Below are positions 9,855 through 19,539 of a DNA stretch of 36,473 nucleotides, piece by piece. Made by a program: the position numbers and the translations under genes. The DNA is from Coprinopsis marcescibilis. Lineage: Eukaryota; Basidiomycota; Agaricomycetes; Agaricales; Psathyrellaceae. Where the stretch lies: assembly GCA_004369085.1 (NCBI GenBank), contig ML210337.1, positions 23,437-59,909 on the forward strand, given 5' to 3'. The notes beneath the pieces are model-generated. The model had not been told where the DNA came from, ran no database searches, and was given only the letters and a program-made list of their open reading frames with translations. How positions within the stretch are numbered: position 1 is the first letter of the stretch; each line of letters opens with the position of its first letter.

Positions 9855-10342
9855 TGTGGACAACTATACCAAGCGTAGGTTAATCCGATCCGAATGTCTG
9901 CTGCGATCTTCTGCTGTTCACAGTTCGAAGACGCGTTCGAAGAGTCCTGCTTCAAGTTGAAAGAGAGTGGAGGTGGGCCCGAAGAAACACGCACCGTCCT
10001 CATGCTGGCTGCAACTGCAACTCATGCGTAGCCCCTGTGATTTCGAATTTCGACGGCCCTGGGCTGTGACGCGTCACAGCTCACGTGAGGTGTCACAGAT
10101 TTTTGCAAGCAAAGTGTAACGCGTCCCATGGCGCGTCATCTCGTCGTCCACTCTTCGTCGTTCCCGTTCTTTTTTTCCGGTGACCGACCCACTTTGGTGC
10201 TTTGTTCTTCTGGCTGGGCTGTACGCATTGGAGGTCTTGGTCTTGAAGTTGAACTTGAAGATTTGACCGAGCATTTGAATATTGGAGACCAAGATTTCAC
10301 CCAGGACATTCCAAGACTACATAGGTTGCGCATTACTTGATC
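9855..10342 (+). promoter_or_regulatory. Upstream region of MAGE gene, duplicated at 2770
   Basis: It begins at the border of homology with the relic at 2770-3545. It contains two MluI cell-cycle boxes, ACGCGT (10069-10074 and 10119-10124), and an E-box CACGTG at 10082-10087 within TCACAGCTCACGTGAGGTGT, an imperfect palindrome. In fungi, MCB boxes are bound by MBF and drive G1/S expression of replication and repair genes, which fits an SMC5/6 subunit. That regulation is inferred from motif and context only. The relic retains the E-box, but its boxes have decayed (GCGCGTTAC, AACGCAT). Confidence 0.5.
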
Positions 10343-12229
10343 ATGCCATCACGGAGTGGAGTTAAACGGGCGGGTGGGGGTGGCGGTGGGTACACCCAGT
10401 CGCAGACTCAGGCCGCTGAGTCTGGGCGCAGGACCAATGCAGGGCATTCGCAGCAGCAAAGTCAGAGGGGGACCCAGAGGCAGCGGCAGCAGCAGCAGGA
10501 AGATGAAGATGAGGATGATGAGGACGCCGATGCTGATGCGGAAGAGGGGGAAGGAGCAGAGGCGCAGAGAGCGGATAATGAAGATGGGGACGGAGTGAGT
10601 TTCTTCCTTCGCTTTGTGAACTTTGTACAGAGGGTTTTGGTTTTTGGTTTTTGGGGTTATTTCTATCCGGATTTTCATCGAGTGCTGGAGTCAGACCTCT
10701 TTCGACCTCCTTTTCGGTTTTGCTTATGCTTTTTTACGTTCAAGGAATGAACAGGACTGACGTGGTTCCTACTACAGGAAATCAGACGACGAGCGAACGA
10801 TCTGGTGCGACTTGCCCTGTTTACTGAGCAGAAGAGGGTGCATTTGCGGAGGGAGGATATTCTTAAGAAAGGTGGGTCTTTGATTCATGCTCGCGTGAAC
10901 GGTGATACCGACCCCTGTCTATTTAGTAATGGCTCCCCACCCCAAGCTATTCAAACGCGTCTTTGAAGCGGCGCAGAAAGTGCTGGTGCATACTTTCGGG
11001 ATGGAACTCGTCGAGATGCCCACCCGGGCTGGGTTGGAAGCTGAGGAAGAGGAGGCGCTTGGAGGTACGTACATTTTTCAACAGTTGCGGCGTTGTTAGC
11101 TCGTTGGCTCATCGTGATGTTTTTTAGGTAGAAGAAAGAGTGGGGTTGGAGCTGCTACGCAGGCGCAGGATGATGATCTGGATGCGGCGAGGAAAGCTAC
11201 TGGGATTAAAAAGAAGGGTGAGTGGTACCACACCGTGTTTGCTTTTCAGATTACGGACTGTCGCTGACGATAGCACTTTTCATACACAGCCGCATCGACT
11301 GGGTCTAAAGCCTACATCCTGCGCTCAGCCCTGCATCCCACCCTCATTGAGCTAGCGGCACACCCGGATCCACAGCTCAAAGCGCTGGAAGAACGCGACC
11401 TCCGCATCGTGCTCGCCGGGTCTGCTGCCAATGACGCCCGTGCGTTTGGCGATGCGGACGGAGATGCAGAGGCAGAGGCAGAGACGGATGCGGATGAGGA
11501 TGGGGGGGAGAGGAAGGCGCCGATGACGGGTTCGATCATTTCGTGGAGTCATGTGGATTCGCAGTTGGGAGGGTTGGGGATTTTGTATGTTGTACTCGCG
11601 TTAATTTTGGTCAGTGGGAGGGTGTTGAGTGACGGTGCGTTTCCCTTTCTTTGCTTTGCCCTATTGGATGTGGAGTGTGACGCTAATGACATTGAATAGT
11701 TGACCTCCGGAGCTACCTGAAGAACTTGCATCTGCCGCTGGCGTCCAGCCGGGAACCCGTGCATCTCACCAACACGAGTACGATCCGGAGCATGTCCACT
11801 GAGAGCTATTTGAGCAGCCTGGTGCGGCAGAACTACCTTGACCGGCGTGTGCAGGGCGAGTCTGCGGGTGCTGGCTCCAAACGGCCGCGGGCGACGCAAA
11901 AGGCGGCGAGGGATGAAGATGATGGTGGGGCTCGGGAGATGTATGAGTGGCGGTGGGGCTCGCGGGCGAAATGCGAAGTGGGTGAGGAGGCGGTGGCGAG
12001 ATTCGTAGCAGAGTTTATGGTTGGAGGTGGTCCCCCGATCGGTGGCGGGGAGAGTGAGGAGAGTGAGGAGGAGGATGGAAGGGTGAGAGGTGGGAAAAGG
12101 GGTAGGAAGGGGAAGGGGAATGATAATACGAATACGAATTCGAGAGCGAAGAAGGAGGAGAATGTGAAAAAGATGGTCGAGGGGATTGCTAAAGCTGCTG
12201 GAGGGAGGCTGGCGGATGTCTGGGGCTGA
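10343..12229 (+). CDS. nse3: MAGE-domain protein, Nse3-like SMC5/6 subunit
   Basis: There are six exons (10343-10594, 10778-10871, 10927-11064, 11128-11217, 11290-11634, 11700-12229), giving 482 aa with all junctions in frame. Exon 1 encodes a low-complexity Gln/Glu/Asp-rich head. The MAGE homology domain (tandem winged helices) starts at exon 2 with EIRRRANDLVRLALFTEQKR and VHLRREDILKK, continues through PKLFKRVFEAAQKVLVHTFG and GSKAYILRSAL, and includes GLGILYVVLALILVSGRVLSD and LRSYLKNLHLPL, a strong family signature. The C-terminus has an acidic then basic tail (EESEEEDGR, GGKRGRKGKG). In the SMC5/6 complex Nse3 pairs with Nse1 (RING) and Nse4 and binds DNA, acting in repair and replication-fork stability. 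Fungi usually carry a single MAGE gene, so this is probably the functional copy beside the local relics. Confidence 0.9.
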
Positions 12230-13475
12230 CCGAGTCGTGAATGTGTTGCTCTTTGCTAGTTGTACATGAGATACCTTGCCCATACATTAAATGCTTGTTT
12301 TGCGATGTTAATTATAGATTCGGCTCTTAATGCCTGAAGAGTGGGCTTCAGGGCTTGGACATTGGGGATGCAGAGGGTTCATTTGAGTCATTTGTCGAAT
12401 CGTCGAACCACTGGAATGACTATGATGCCTGTGATGGATAAAGGAATGCTAGAAACCTGAATTCGTAGAGACTCGGAAATCAAGTTGCAATTTTGACGCC
12501 GTTGCTAGTAAGCTACTGTAGGGGCGGTAGTCACTTTACTCTTCACACTGTACCACTCGGAGGAGATCAGCGCCAAAATGGGCAGCCTCTGATCCTAACA
12601 CATCCAAATAGGCGTTTAATTTTATCCCCGAGGCCACGCTCATCCTCGCCCAACCGTCAGTCAGAGTCCAAGCTCTGCATCTCCGTTATCTGTCATCTCA
12701 AGACATTTTCCCCTTTCTAAAGATGCATCAAAGGGTTTGGGAGAGATCTCAAGGGTGCTCTTACTGTCTGGTATTTCAGGTAATTGATATGTCCACATTG
12801 ACCCAAAATGCACAAAAACAAGTTATGTTTGCAGAGAGGACATCCCTTTGGCTGGACTAACCAACTAGCGTCCGGTCCCTTTTTGAAAATCAGAGCACTC
12901 TTGAGAGATCTAGGGATCATAACAGGACGATAATCGATTTAAGCTCAAGGCGCACAGATTGAGTCAATCATTGAAACGGCTGCGCCGGCTTTTAATATTG
13001 TGGGCCCTGGATACCACTGGCATCTCTTTCCTTCGTTAAAACAAGACTGATTAGGATTAGTAAAACTCTTGGAGCTGTTAAATCCTCAAATTTGATCCCG
13101 TGGCTAAAACTACCGCTGGTACCGTAGAGTTCCTAACTTGCCCATTTAATTATTCGAGTCAAACCTGGAGGCTTTATCGATGCAGCGTTTCCGGGAGGCA
13201 GTGTATTATGGGGAGTCACAGTGCCCGCTCGCTGTATAGTGTTGAGCATTTTTGCCTTTCTTGGTTGACCTCGGGTAGTTCCACGAGTTGAATATGATCT
13301 CGTGTCTTCCTTGCGGCATAGGGCGCTAAAGCCAATACTATCAATGCAGTGCGGCCGCAGAAGTATATCAACACATGGCTCCAATCGTGATATTTACCCA
13401 CCTGCTCTGACAGCATTTTCTTCACCACAAGGTCCGCACTGTCATTCTCGTGCGACCTGTCCTCGCAGTCTCTAA
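12230..13475. other. Intergenic, 5' part of the tandem duplication unit
   Basis: No gene is recognised. From about 13155 onward the sequence resembles 15423 onward. A clear shared block is GTTGAGCATTTTTGCCTTTC..GGTTGACCTCGGGT (about 13241) against GTTGAGCCTTTTTGCCTTTC..GGTTGGCCTCGGGT (about 15533). The 300 bp upstream of both 7TM genes are therefore duplicated and probably hold their promoters. Confidence 0.6.
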
Positions 13476-14939
13476 ATGACCAGTGTCGCTGTCGGCCAAG
13501 CTTTCTTCGTCCTCACATATACCGGCTTGGCTCTCACCATCTTCTCCCTCGGGTCAACATTGACGATCGCTAGATCTAAGTCAAAGCCGATCGCGGAGTG
13601 GTATAGCTGCTGCGCTGCTGCCATCGTCTTGGCGGGCTCGTTTGGACTGCTTGTCGGGAAGTTTGACACGATCTCGAGAGATATGATCGTGGCTACTAAT
13701 ACATGTCGCACGCAAGCGGCGATTATTTATGCTTCGCCGACGTTGTGAGTCTCCTATAATTGACAGTTGCTGTTGATTAGATAGAAGCGCTGATATGATT
13801 ACTTTCGATAACTTCTTGAAGAGCCCCACTTACTTTTGCCATGCTTCTGTTGAAGGTATTCAGTCTCAAATCCTACGAGTTGCGCTCAAATTAACCTCAG
13901 GCACTGGCATTCAGTCAATTCTATCAGTGCGTTATCACTTTGCGCCACACTCATCTCGTCGGAAACGTACCATATCGCTTGCGGTGAGCGTTGCTGTCTT
14001 TCTGAAATTGACTTGTACGCGGTTTCTGATTTCCAAACTTCCAAGTAGACTATGCTCCTTCCATGGGTCGTCTATTTTGTCCTGCTCGCTGTGTTCACCA
14101 AAGTAAGTGCCATCTCAATGCTCCACAGCATATTTATCGTATAATATCCCTTTTCGCCTTCCCTGCCTTCCCCATCACCGCAGGAAGTCATTCAAAACCC
14201 GGACGGAGTTAGCTTATCAACTGCAGGTACCCATTGCCATGTCTCCAATCAAAAGCTGTGAGTTCACCTCTTCCTCTCCGCTTGACCAATTGCTAATGCA
14301 CAGAACGCACCATATGAATCATGTAACTTCATGTGCACATAGACAAAGACTGTCCCTGACGGCGGCCTTTTGCGCTATGGTCGTCAATTCGTGTCTAGGA
14401 GGTGCGCATCCGACTCTGTCTACGTTCTTGAAGACCCCAAATGGACTCATCCTCTGCGGAAGGTTACATCTGCGTCCTGCTTTATCGCAGCGGGACCGCA
14501 CTGAAGGAAGCGGGAGGGGAGCTGCAGAATGCAAAGTCGATGAGCGTTCGATTCGCATTCCTATCAGGGACAATCCTCGTTCTCACAATGTACGTCCCGT
14601 GAACGTTCAATGTTCACCCCTTGCCTCGTAAACCTACACCCACTTCGTGCAACATTAATGTTGACCCATGCGGGATACAGATGCCTGCTTGTATTCCAAG
14701 CGGTGTTCTCACAGTTCAAAGGCAACGGGGCGTATGAGCTCACCGTTGCGATCTGTAAGTTCTCCTTCTATCTGTATATCCAAATTCAATGCTGATATGC
14801 ATTATATACAGTGAGCTTTATCTTCGGGATGGTGTTTTTCACTCGGAAGGATATCCTCATTGCCTGGTTGGAGGTGTTTAGAAATATCGGTGTTAGCGCG
14901 GGTCGGCGTGGGGGATTGCCGGTTCCTTTGATGTTTTAG
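13476..14939 (+). CDS. Seven-transmembrane membrane protein, tandem copy 1
   Basis: There are nine exons (13476-13744, 13822-13855, 13915-13983, 14049-14102, 14184-14257, 14343-14401, 14463-14589, 14681-14754, 14812-14939), giving 295 aa. All splice phases match copy 2 exactly. Seven hydrophobic segments are visible. They are QAFFVLTYTGLALTIFSLGS, CCAAAIVLAGSFGLLVG, the IIYASPTL-APLTFAMLLLK region, LPWVVYFVLLAVFT, LTAAFCAMVVNSCLG-YICVLLY, FAFLSGTILVLT-CLLVFQAVF, and YELTVAI-LSFIFGMVFF. An outer loop holds STAGTHCHVSNQK. The tail is short and basic, ending RRGGLPVPLMF. The seven-helix layout is GPCR-like, but no DRY or NPxxY-type motif or known family was recognised, so the function is unknown. 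Compared with copy 2 it lacks the acidic 23-residue tail. Confidence 0.85.
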
Positions 14940-15731
14940 GATTTATGTCTTAGAATAATAGCGAGTGTGTTAAATGACTCACTCATGCTGCTCAAGAGAA
15001 GGGTAATATTTGGGACAATTCTCTGCTGGGGAGGAGAGTGAAGGAGAATGATCGTGTGAGGATGGCGCCTGCAGTGAGAAGGGGGTAGGAAGGGAATGCG
15101 AATGCTGCGACTGAGAATGTGAGAAGGAGGAGAATGTACAAAAGATGGGCTCGATTATTGGTACAGTCGGATTCAAGCTCAAGCCACCCTGATAAAGTTC
15201 AGGTAATAATATGCCTTTGACACGGTGGCTGCGGCAGCTTTGAACTCGGGACTAGGTCCACAGTTTGATTCCTCCGGCGACTACCATCTCTCGCCTTCAT
15301 GCCACTGAGTGGTATGGAACACTCACCGGAACCGTTGAACACTCGCATGCTACATTTGATGGCCGCTTTATATGTATATCGTGCACGGTAAACTCCCGGT
15401 ACCGTGAAACTTATATATGTTTGCACACTTAGAGTCAAATCCCAAGTTTTGTCGATTCTCGAAGCATCTCGGTATCCGGCGGCAGAGGTCTGGGGTGAGT
15501 CACAGTACGTGGTGGGCCATCCCTTCCATAATGTTGAGCCTTTTTGCCTTTCGGGGTTGGCCTCGGGTTGAACTACGAGTGAATTATGATCTCATGGCCT
15601 TCATTGTGCCAGTATAAGCGCTATGATACAAAACTATCAAAGCAATGTGGCTAGAAGTATATAAGCACATGTTTTGAATCAGGATACCTACTATCTAATA
15701 CGTCGTGCAACCGGTCTTCGGAAACCTTTCC
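14940..15731. other. Inter-copy region of the tandem duplication
   Basis: It holds the MAGE 3' relic (15025-15165) and, from about 15423, the duplicated upstream block of the 7TM gene. No gene of its own is supported. Confidence 0.5.
15025..15165 (+). pseudogene. MAGE/Nse3 3'-end relic at duplication junction
   Basis: The segment GGGGAGGAGAGTGAAGGAG.. through GAGAAGGGGGTAGGAAGGG and GAGAAGGAGGAGAATGTACA, then AAAGATGG, follows the order and spacing of the MAGE last exon at about 12045-12175 (GGGGAGAGTGAGGAG.., GGGGTAGGAAGGGG, GAAGAAGGAGGAGAATGTGA, AAAGATGG). It lies between the two 7TM copies. It is therefore best read as the leading edge of the second duplication unit, which started inside the Nse3 last exon. 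The match is purine-rich, so convergence is possible. Confidence 0.55.
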
Positions 15732-17307
15732 ATGTCTGGCAGCCTTGCTGTCGGTCAAGCCTTCTTTGTCCTCACGTATACCGGCCTGGCTCTTACCCTC
15801 TTCTCCCTTGGGTCGACCTTGACGATCGCCAGGTCCAAGTCAAAGCCGATCGCGGAATGGTATAGCTGCTGCGCTGCTGCCATTATTTTAGCGGGCTCGT
15901 TTGGGTTGCTTGTTGGACAGTTTGCCACGATTCCGAGAGAGAAGATCGTAGCTACGAATACATGTCGCACGCAAGCTGCGGTCATCTATGCTTCACCGAC
16001 GTTGTGAGTTGACTCCATTACTACATTGGCAGTTGCTGTTGATCAGATGTTGCCGCTGATGTACGATTACTTCGGACTTTTTGAAGAGCCCCACTTACTT
16101 TCGCCATGCTTATGTTGAGGGTATTTATGTCTGCATTTCATAGCTGCGATGGAAGTAACCTCACGCGGTACCAGTCAATTCTGTCAGTTCTTTATCATTT
16201 TGCGCCCTATTCCTCTCGTCGGAAATGCGTCATCCCTCTCGTGGTGAGCATTTCTTCCCTTCCTCCAAAGGAATTTAGAACGCATCTTAACTCCTTTGAC
16301 CCGAACCGTAGACAACGCTTGTCCCATGGATCGTATACGTTGTCATGCTTGCTGTATTTACCCACGTAAGTGTCGCGTCAATCCTCAGAGTTCTAGTATC
16401 GTGTGTTTCCCTGGCTCCAACCACTTTGTACAGGATGTTATTCGAAATCCCAACGGAGTCAGCTTATCAACTGCAGGCACTCATTGTCATGTCTCCAATC
16501 AGAAGCTGTAAGTTCGCCTTTATTTCGGCTCGACGATCCCCGTCACGACTAACGCGCAGCCTGGCATCCGCATTATGTTTACACAGACAAAGATTCTCAA
16601 TCAGTGCGGCCTTTTTCGCCATGGCTCTCAATGCGTGTCTCGGAGGTGCGCATTTGTCTTGACTAAAGCGCCCAAAGGACGGCCTGCAATCCAAAGACTC
16701 ACAACCCGACCCCTGTGGCAGTTTACATCTGCTTACTGCTATATCGAAGCGGGGCCACGTTAAATGCAGCTGGAGGAGAGTTGAAGAACGCAAAGTCGAT
16801 GAGCCTTCGATTCGCATTCCTATCAGGGACGATCCTCGTTTTGACAATGTACGTCCCTTCAGCCTTCAGCCTTTCAACCTTGCCCTTCCAAACCATACAC
16901 CTCCGTGCCGGGCTAGTCACAAGTCACTGATTCCAGCGCTCACACTCTCTACTTACTAGATGTCTTCTCGTATATCAAGCGCTGTTCCCACAGTTCAAGG
17001 GCAACTCGGCGTATGAACTGACTGTTGCAATTTGTAAGTGCTTTCTCTCTCTATAGCCTTGTTGTTCCAGGGCCAGAGCTTTAATACGGCTGACCAGCGT
17101 GCATTCTCTATAGTGAGCTTTATTTTCGGGCTGGTATTCTTCGCTCGGAAGGATATTCTCATAGCCTGGTTGGAGGTGTTTAGAGATATGGGAGCTTGCG
17201 CAGGTCGGCGTGGGGGCTTACCAGTCCCAGTCCCAGTTCATCGGTATCAAGCCACCGTGGCAGATGCCGACTCTGATACTGAGCTGGAAACATTGTTACT
17301 TACATAG
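15732..17307 (+). CDS. Seven-transmembrane membrane protein, tandem copy 2
   Basis: There are nine exons (15732-16003, 16087-16120, 16175-16243, 16312-16365, 16434-16507, 16587-16645, 16722-16848, 16960-17033, 17114-17307), giving 318 aa in frame throughout. Intron positions and phases equal those of copy 1. The two proteins are near-identical through the first 90 residues (GQAFFVLTYTGLALTLFSLG, IARSKSKPIAEWYSCCAAAI, VATNTCRTQAAVIYASPTL) and more diverged in the middle. Seven hydrophobic segments are seen. The C-terminal tail is longer than in copy 1 and acidic (VADADSDTELETLLLT), which could be a sorting or regulatory tail; ELETLL resembles an acidic dileucine signal, but this is inference. 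It is an unknown family with GPCR-like topology. Confidence 0.85.
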
Positions 17308-18693
17308 TAGCGCGGAGGCCTGTGTTTTAAAATCATGAACCGCAAACCTTGATAGCCGACCCGAGTGGATTTTGAAAACCACCAAACAAAACCGGATGGC
17401 CCGGTACGAGACAGCCAGCGTTTTAAATTGGTGAGAATTAGGGACACTACCTAACTGGTCAATTACCGCGCAAATACTGAGTCACAGAATTCCAGAGATA
17501 CTCTGTGCATATACTTTGTAAATGGATTGACCATTCCCTCCCCTATCTTTCACAATTCCTTTTATGGATACTCGCTTTTCTTTATCTTACCGCAAGCACT
17601 CTTAGTAGCCGGACTCAGCTGTTGGTTGACTCGGAGGGCTTAGGCTTCAGGTACCAGAGTAATGGTACCTATAGCCGCACATGCATATGGCTTGTAAGTT
17701 GTAATTGTAAATAAAATAGACCGGCGCAGAATCGACTCATAACATGACATGGGACTGGAGAGCTGCGTATCGAGCCAGAAACGACATGTCAACCTTATAT
17801 ATGTGGAGGTAGGAATCAGAGTCCGCGCATACCGCCAACGAGCGGTGTCTGGGTGTGCTGACCATCGGTGTGCAACCCGGGGGAGAATATGTACTTGATC
17901 TTAATCACATCTGCTTAAAATGAACTCGCTAGAGCTTCCACGAAGCTTTAGAGGGTCACGTCAGTCCTGATTCTAACGGCCGATCACACCAACCCAGCGC
18001 CGCTAATGCATTGGCAGGTGGCAACACCTTGAGACTTAAGATGCCGTTGGACGCTTGAGACAGGCTGGCCAGTGGCATATCGGCGAGGGAGAACTTGAGT
18101 CTTGGACTGAGGCTTAAGTGCTTAAGCAATGACAAGACTCCAGTGTTAGGAATGACTGGTGGCAAAACGCTCGTGTGTGTGTGGTGAGTGATTCAAAGTG
18201 AAAGTGAACCGTGATTGCGGTGACAAGTGGCGGTCGGATCATTGGGGATTCAGAGTTCTAACAGCACCGGCAATCTTTCCCACTGCCCAAGCTAGTCGTC
18301 GGTCCAAATACTAAATGGCGTGTGATAAGACCGCTGTCGACCTGGCGAACTACTCTCTCTCCGTTTGACAGACCCGTTCAAGACCAACTCAGCTCCACTG
18401 CTAGAGGCACAGACTGTCGTTGCCATTGTGACTAACACTGCAACACACCTCTCCGAGTCGGTACATCTGTGGAGGCACGTTCGTTCAGCAATTTCTGTTT
18501 GAAATTCTTTGCATTCAGCCCACCACATCGACAATGGACGCTTAAAAGGCGCTCAAACTGCTCAGGAACAATTTACATTCACCCTTTCAGCTATTTGGCT
18601 CTGACAGCTACATATGATCCACCCATGATACTCTGGAATGCTCGATGGGTGCGGACAGGACGTACGGATTGGACGCTCGCATAACACATAACA
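17308..18693. other. Intergenic, nothing recognised
   Basis: Only short unrelated open frames occur on both strands, with no intron-consistent joins or known motifs. Confidence 0.4.
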
Positions 18694-19410
18694 ATGTCCG
18701 ACTCTTCAGGACCAGAGAGTCATATCAAACAGCAAGACCTGGAGTTGCAAGGTAAGCCGTTCACACTATAGTACTGATTTTAAAAAACAAGTTGCTTGTA
18801 CTAAATTCGAGTTTTACACCAGTCTGCCCAACTCTAGGATTCAGGATGGCTTTAAGTTTTGTCCCTGTCGTACCACGGGCTCAGCTCCATCAACTCTGCC
18901 CAAGTCCTAGGATTCATTGGATGGCGCTTACCCCGGTCATACCGCAGGCTCAAGGGGGTCAGATGACAGCCCCCTGATCTAGTTTATATTTAGTGACAAT
19001 AGTTTCGCAGGGGTATCCTATTAATACTCGCCACGATGCTTGTACCCGCCATCTACAACCAATCATCTCGTTATCGAGGTACGTTAACTCCCTCATTTGC
19101 AGTCCGGACCCATCATCTTGCGACTATATCTTCCCATGTACGTACCTTCATCCTGTCTGCACCGGTCTTTGGGAAGCTATACAGCCAGCACGAGATGAAA
19201 TCCATCTCGTATAGCCAAACTTGGCTCTTTAATGTACGAGATTACCAACGATCTCGTCCTCCCCGGCCCATCGAGGCCCTCCAAGGCGCTGCTTCTTCTC
19301 CGTATGTATTGTTAATTATGATTCATCCAAATGATATTGAAAGCTTAAGTTTTAGGTCAAGCACTAACAGCCGCTGTACAGTGACGCTTGTGATGGTCCC
19401 TGGTGACTAA
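18694..19410 (+). other. Possible small uncharacterised gene
   Basis: An ATG at 18694 opens MSDSSGPESHIKQQDLELQ and runs straight into a good donor (GGTAAGC at about 18751). Downstream are plausible exon-like frames at about 19036-19080 (MLVPAIYNQSSRYRG before GTACGT) and 19120-19300 (FGKLYSQHEMKSISYSQTWL). No set of splice sites gave a convincing continuous protein and no family was recognised. This is a low-confidence lead. Confidence 0.2.
18823..18961 (+). repeat. Diverged 72-bp tandem duplication
   Basis: Two adjacent units (18823-18894 and 18895-18961) share TCTGCCCAA, CTAGGATTCA, GGATGGC, GTCATACC or GTCGTACC, and GGCTCA in the same order. In the plus frame they read CPTLGFRMALSFVPVVPRAQ and CPSPRIHWMALTPVIPQAQ. 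This is an old local duplication with no recognised function. Confidence 0.6.
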
Positions 19411-19539
19411 AATGCGGGGCTGGTTCGTGGGTCAGGAGACTCAAAAAGGGAATGAGCCGACCTTAAAAGCCTGATCGACGAAGGTAGAGTACCTCAGGCT
19501 CCAGCTCCTGGATCTTCTTCTCTCGCATTCCAAGCAAGC

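Noticed and set aside
9611..10003. 130-codon minus-strand frame upstream of Nse3
   Set aside because: No motifs or splice support, and it overlaps the duplicated upstream block, which is disrupted in the relic copy.
11549..12283. 244-codon minus-strand open frame
   Set aside because: It is antisense to exon 6 and part of exon 5 of the MAGE gene, whose plus-strand reading has clear family motifs; the low-complexity GA-rich exon keeps the reverse frame open.
15755..15985. Minus-strand frame conserved in both 7TM copies (also 13472-13711)
   Set aside because: Conservation is explained by the near-identical sense exon 1 of the 7TM genes.
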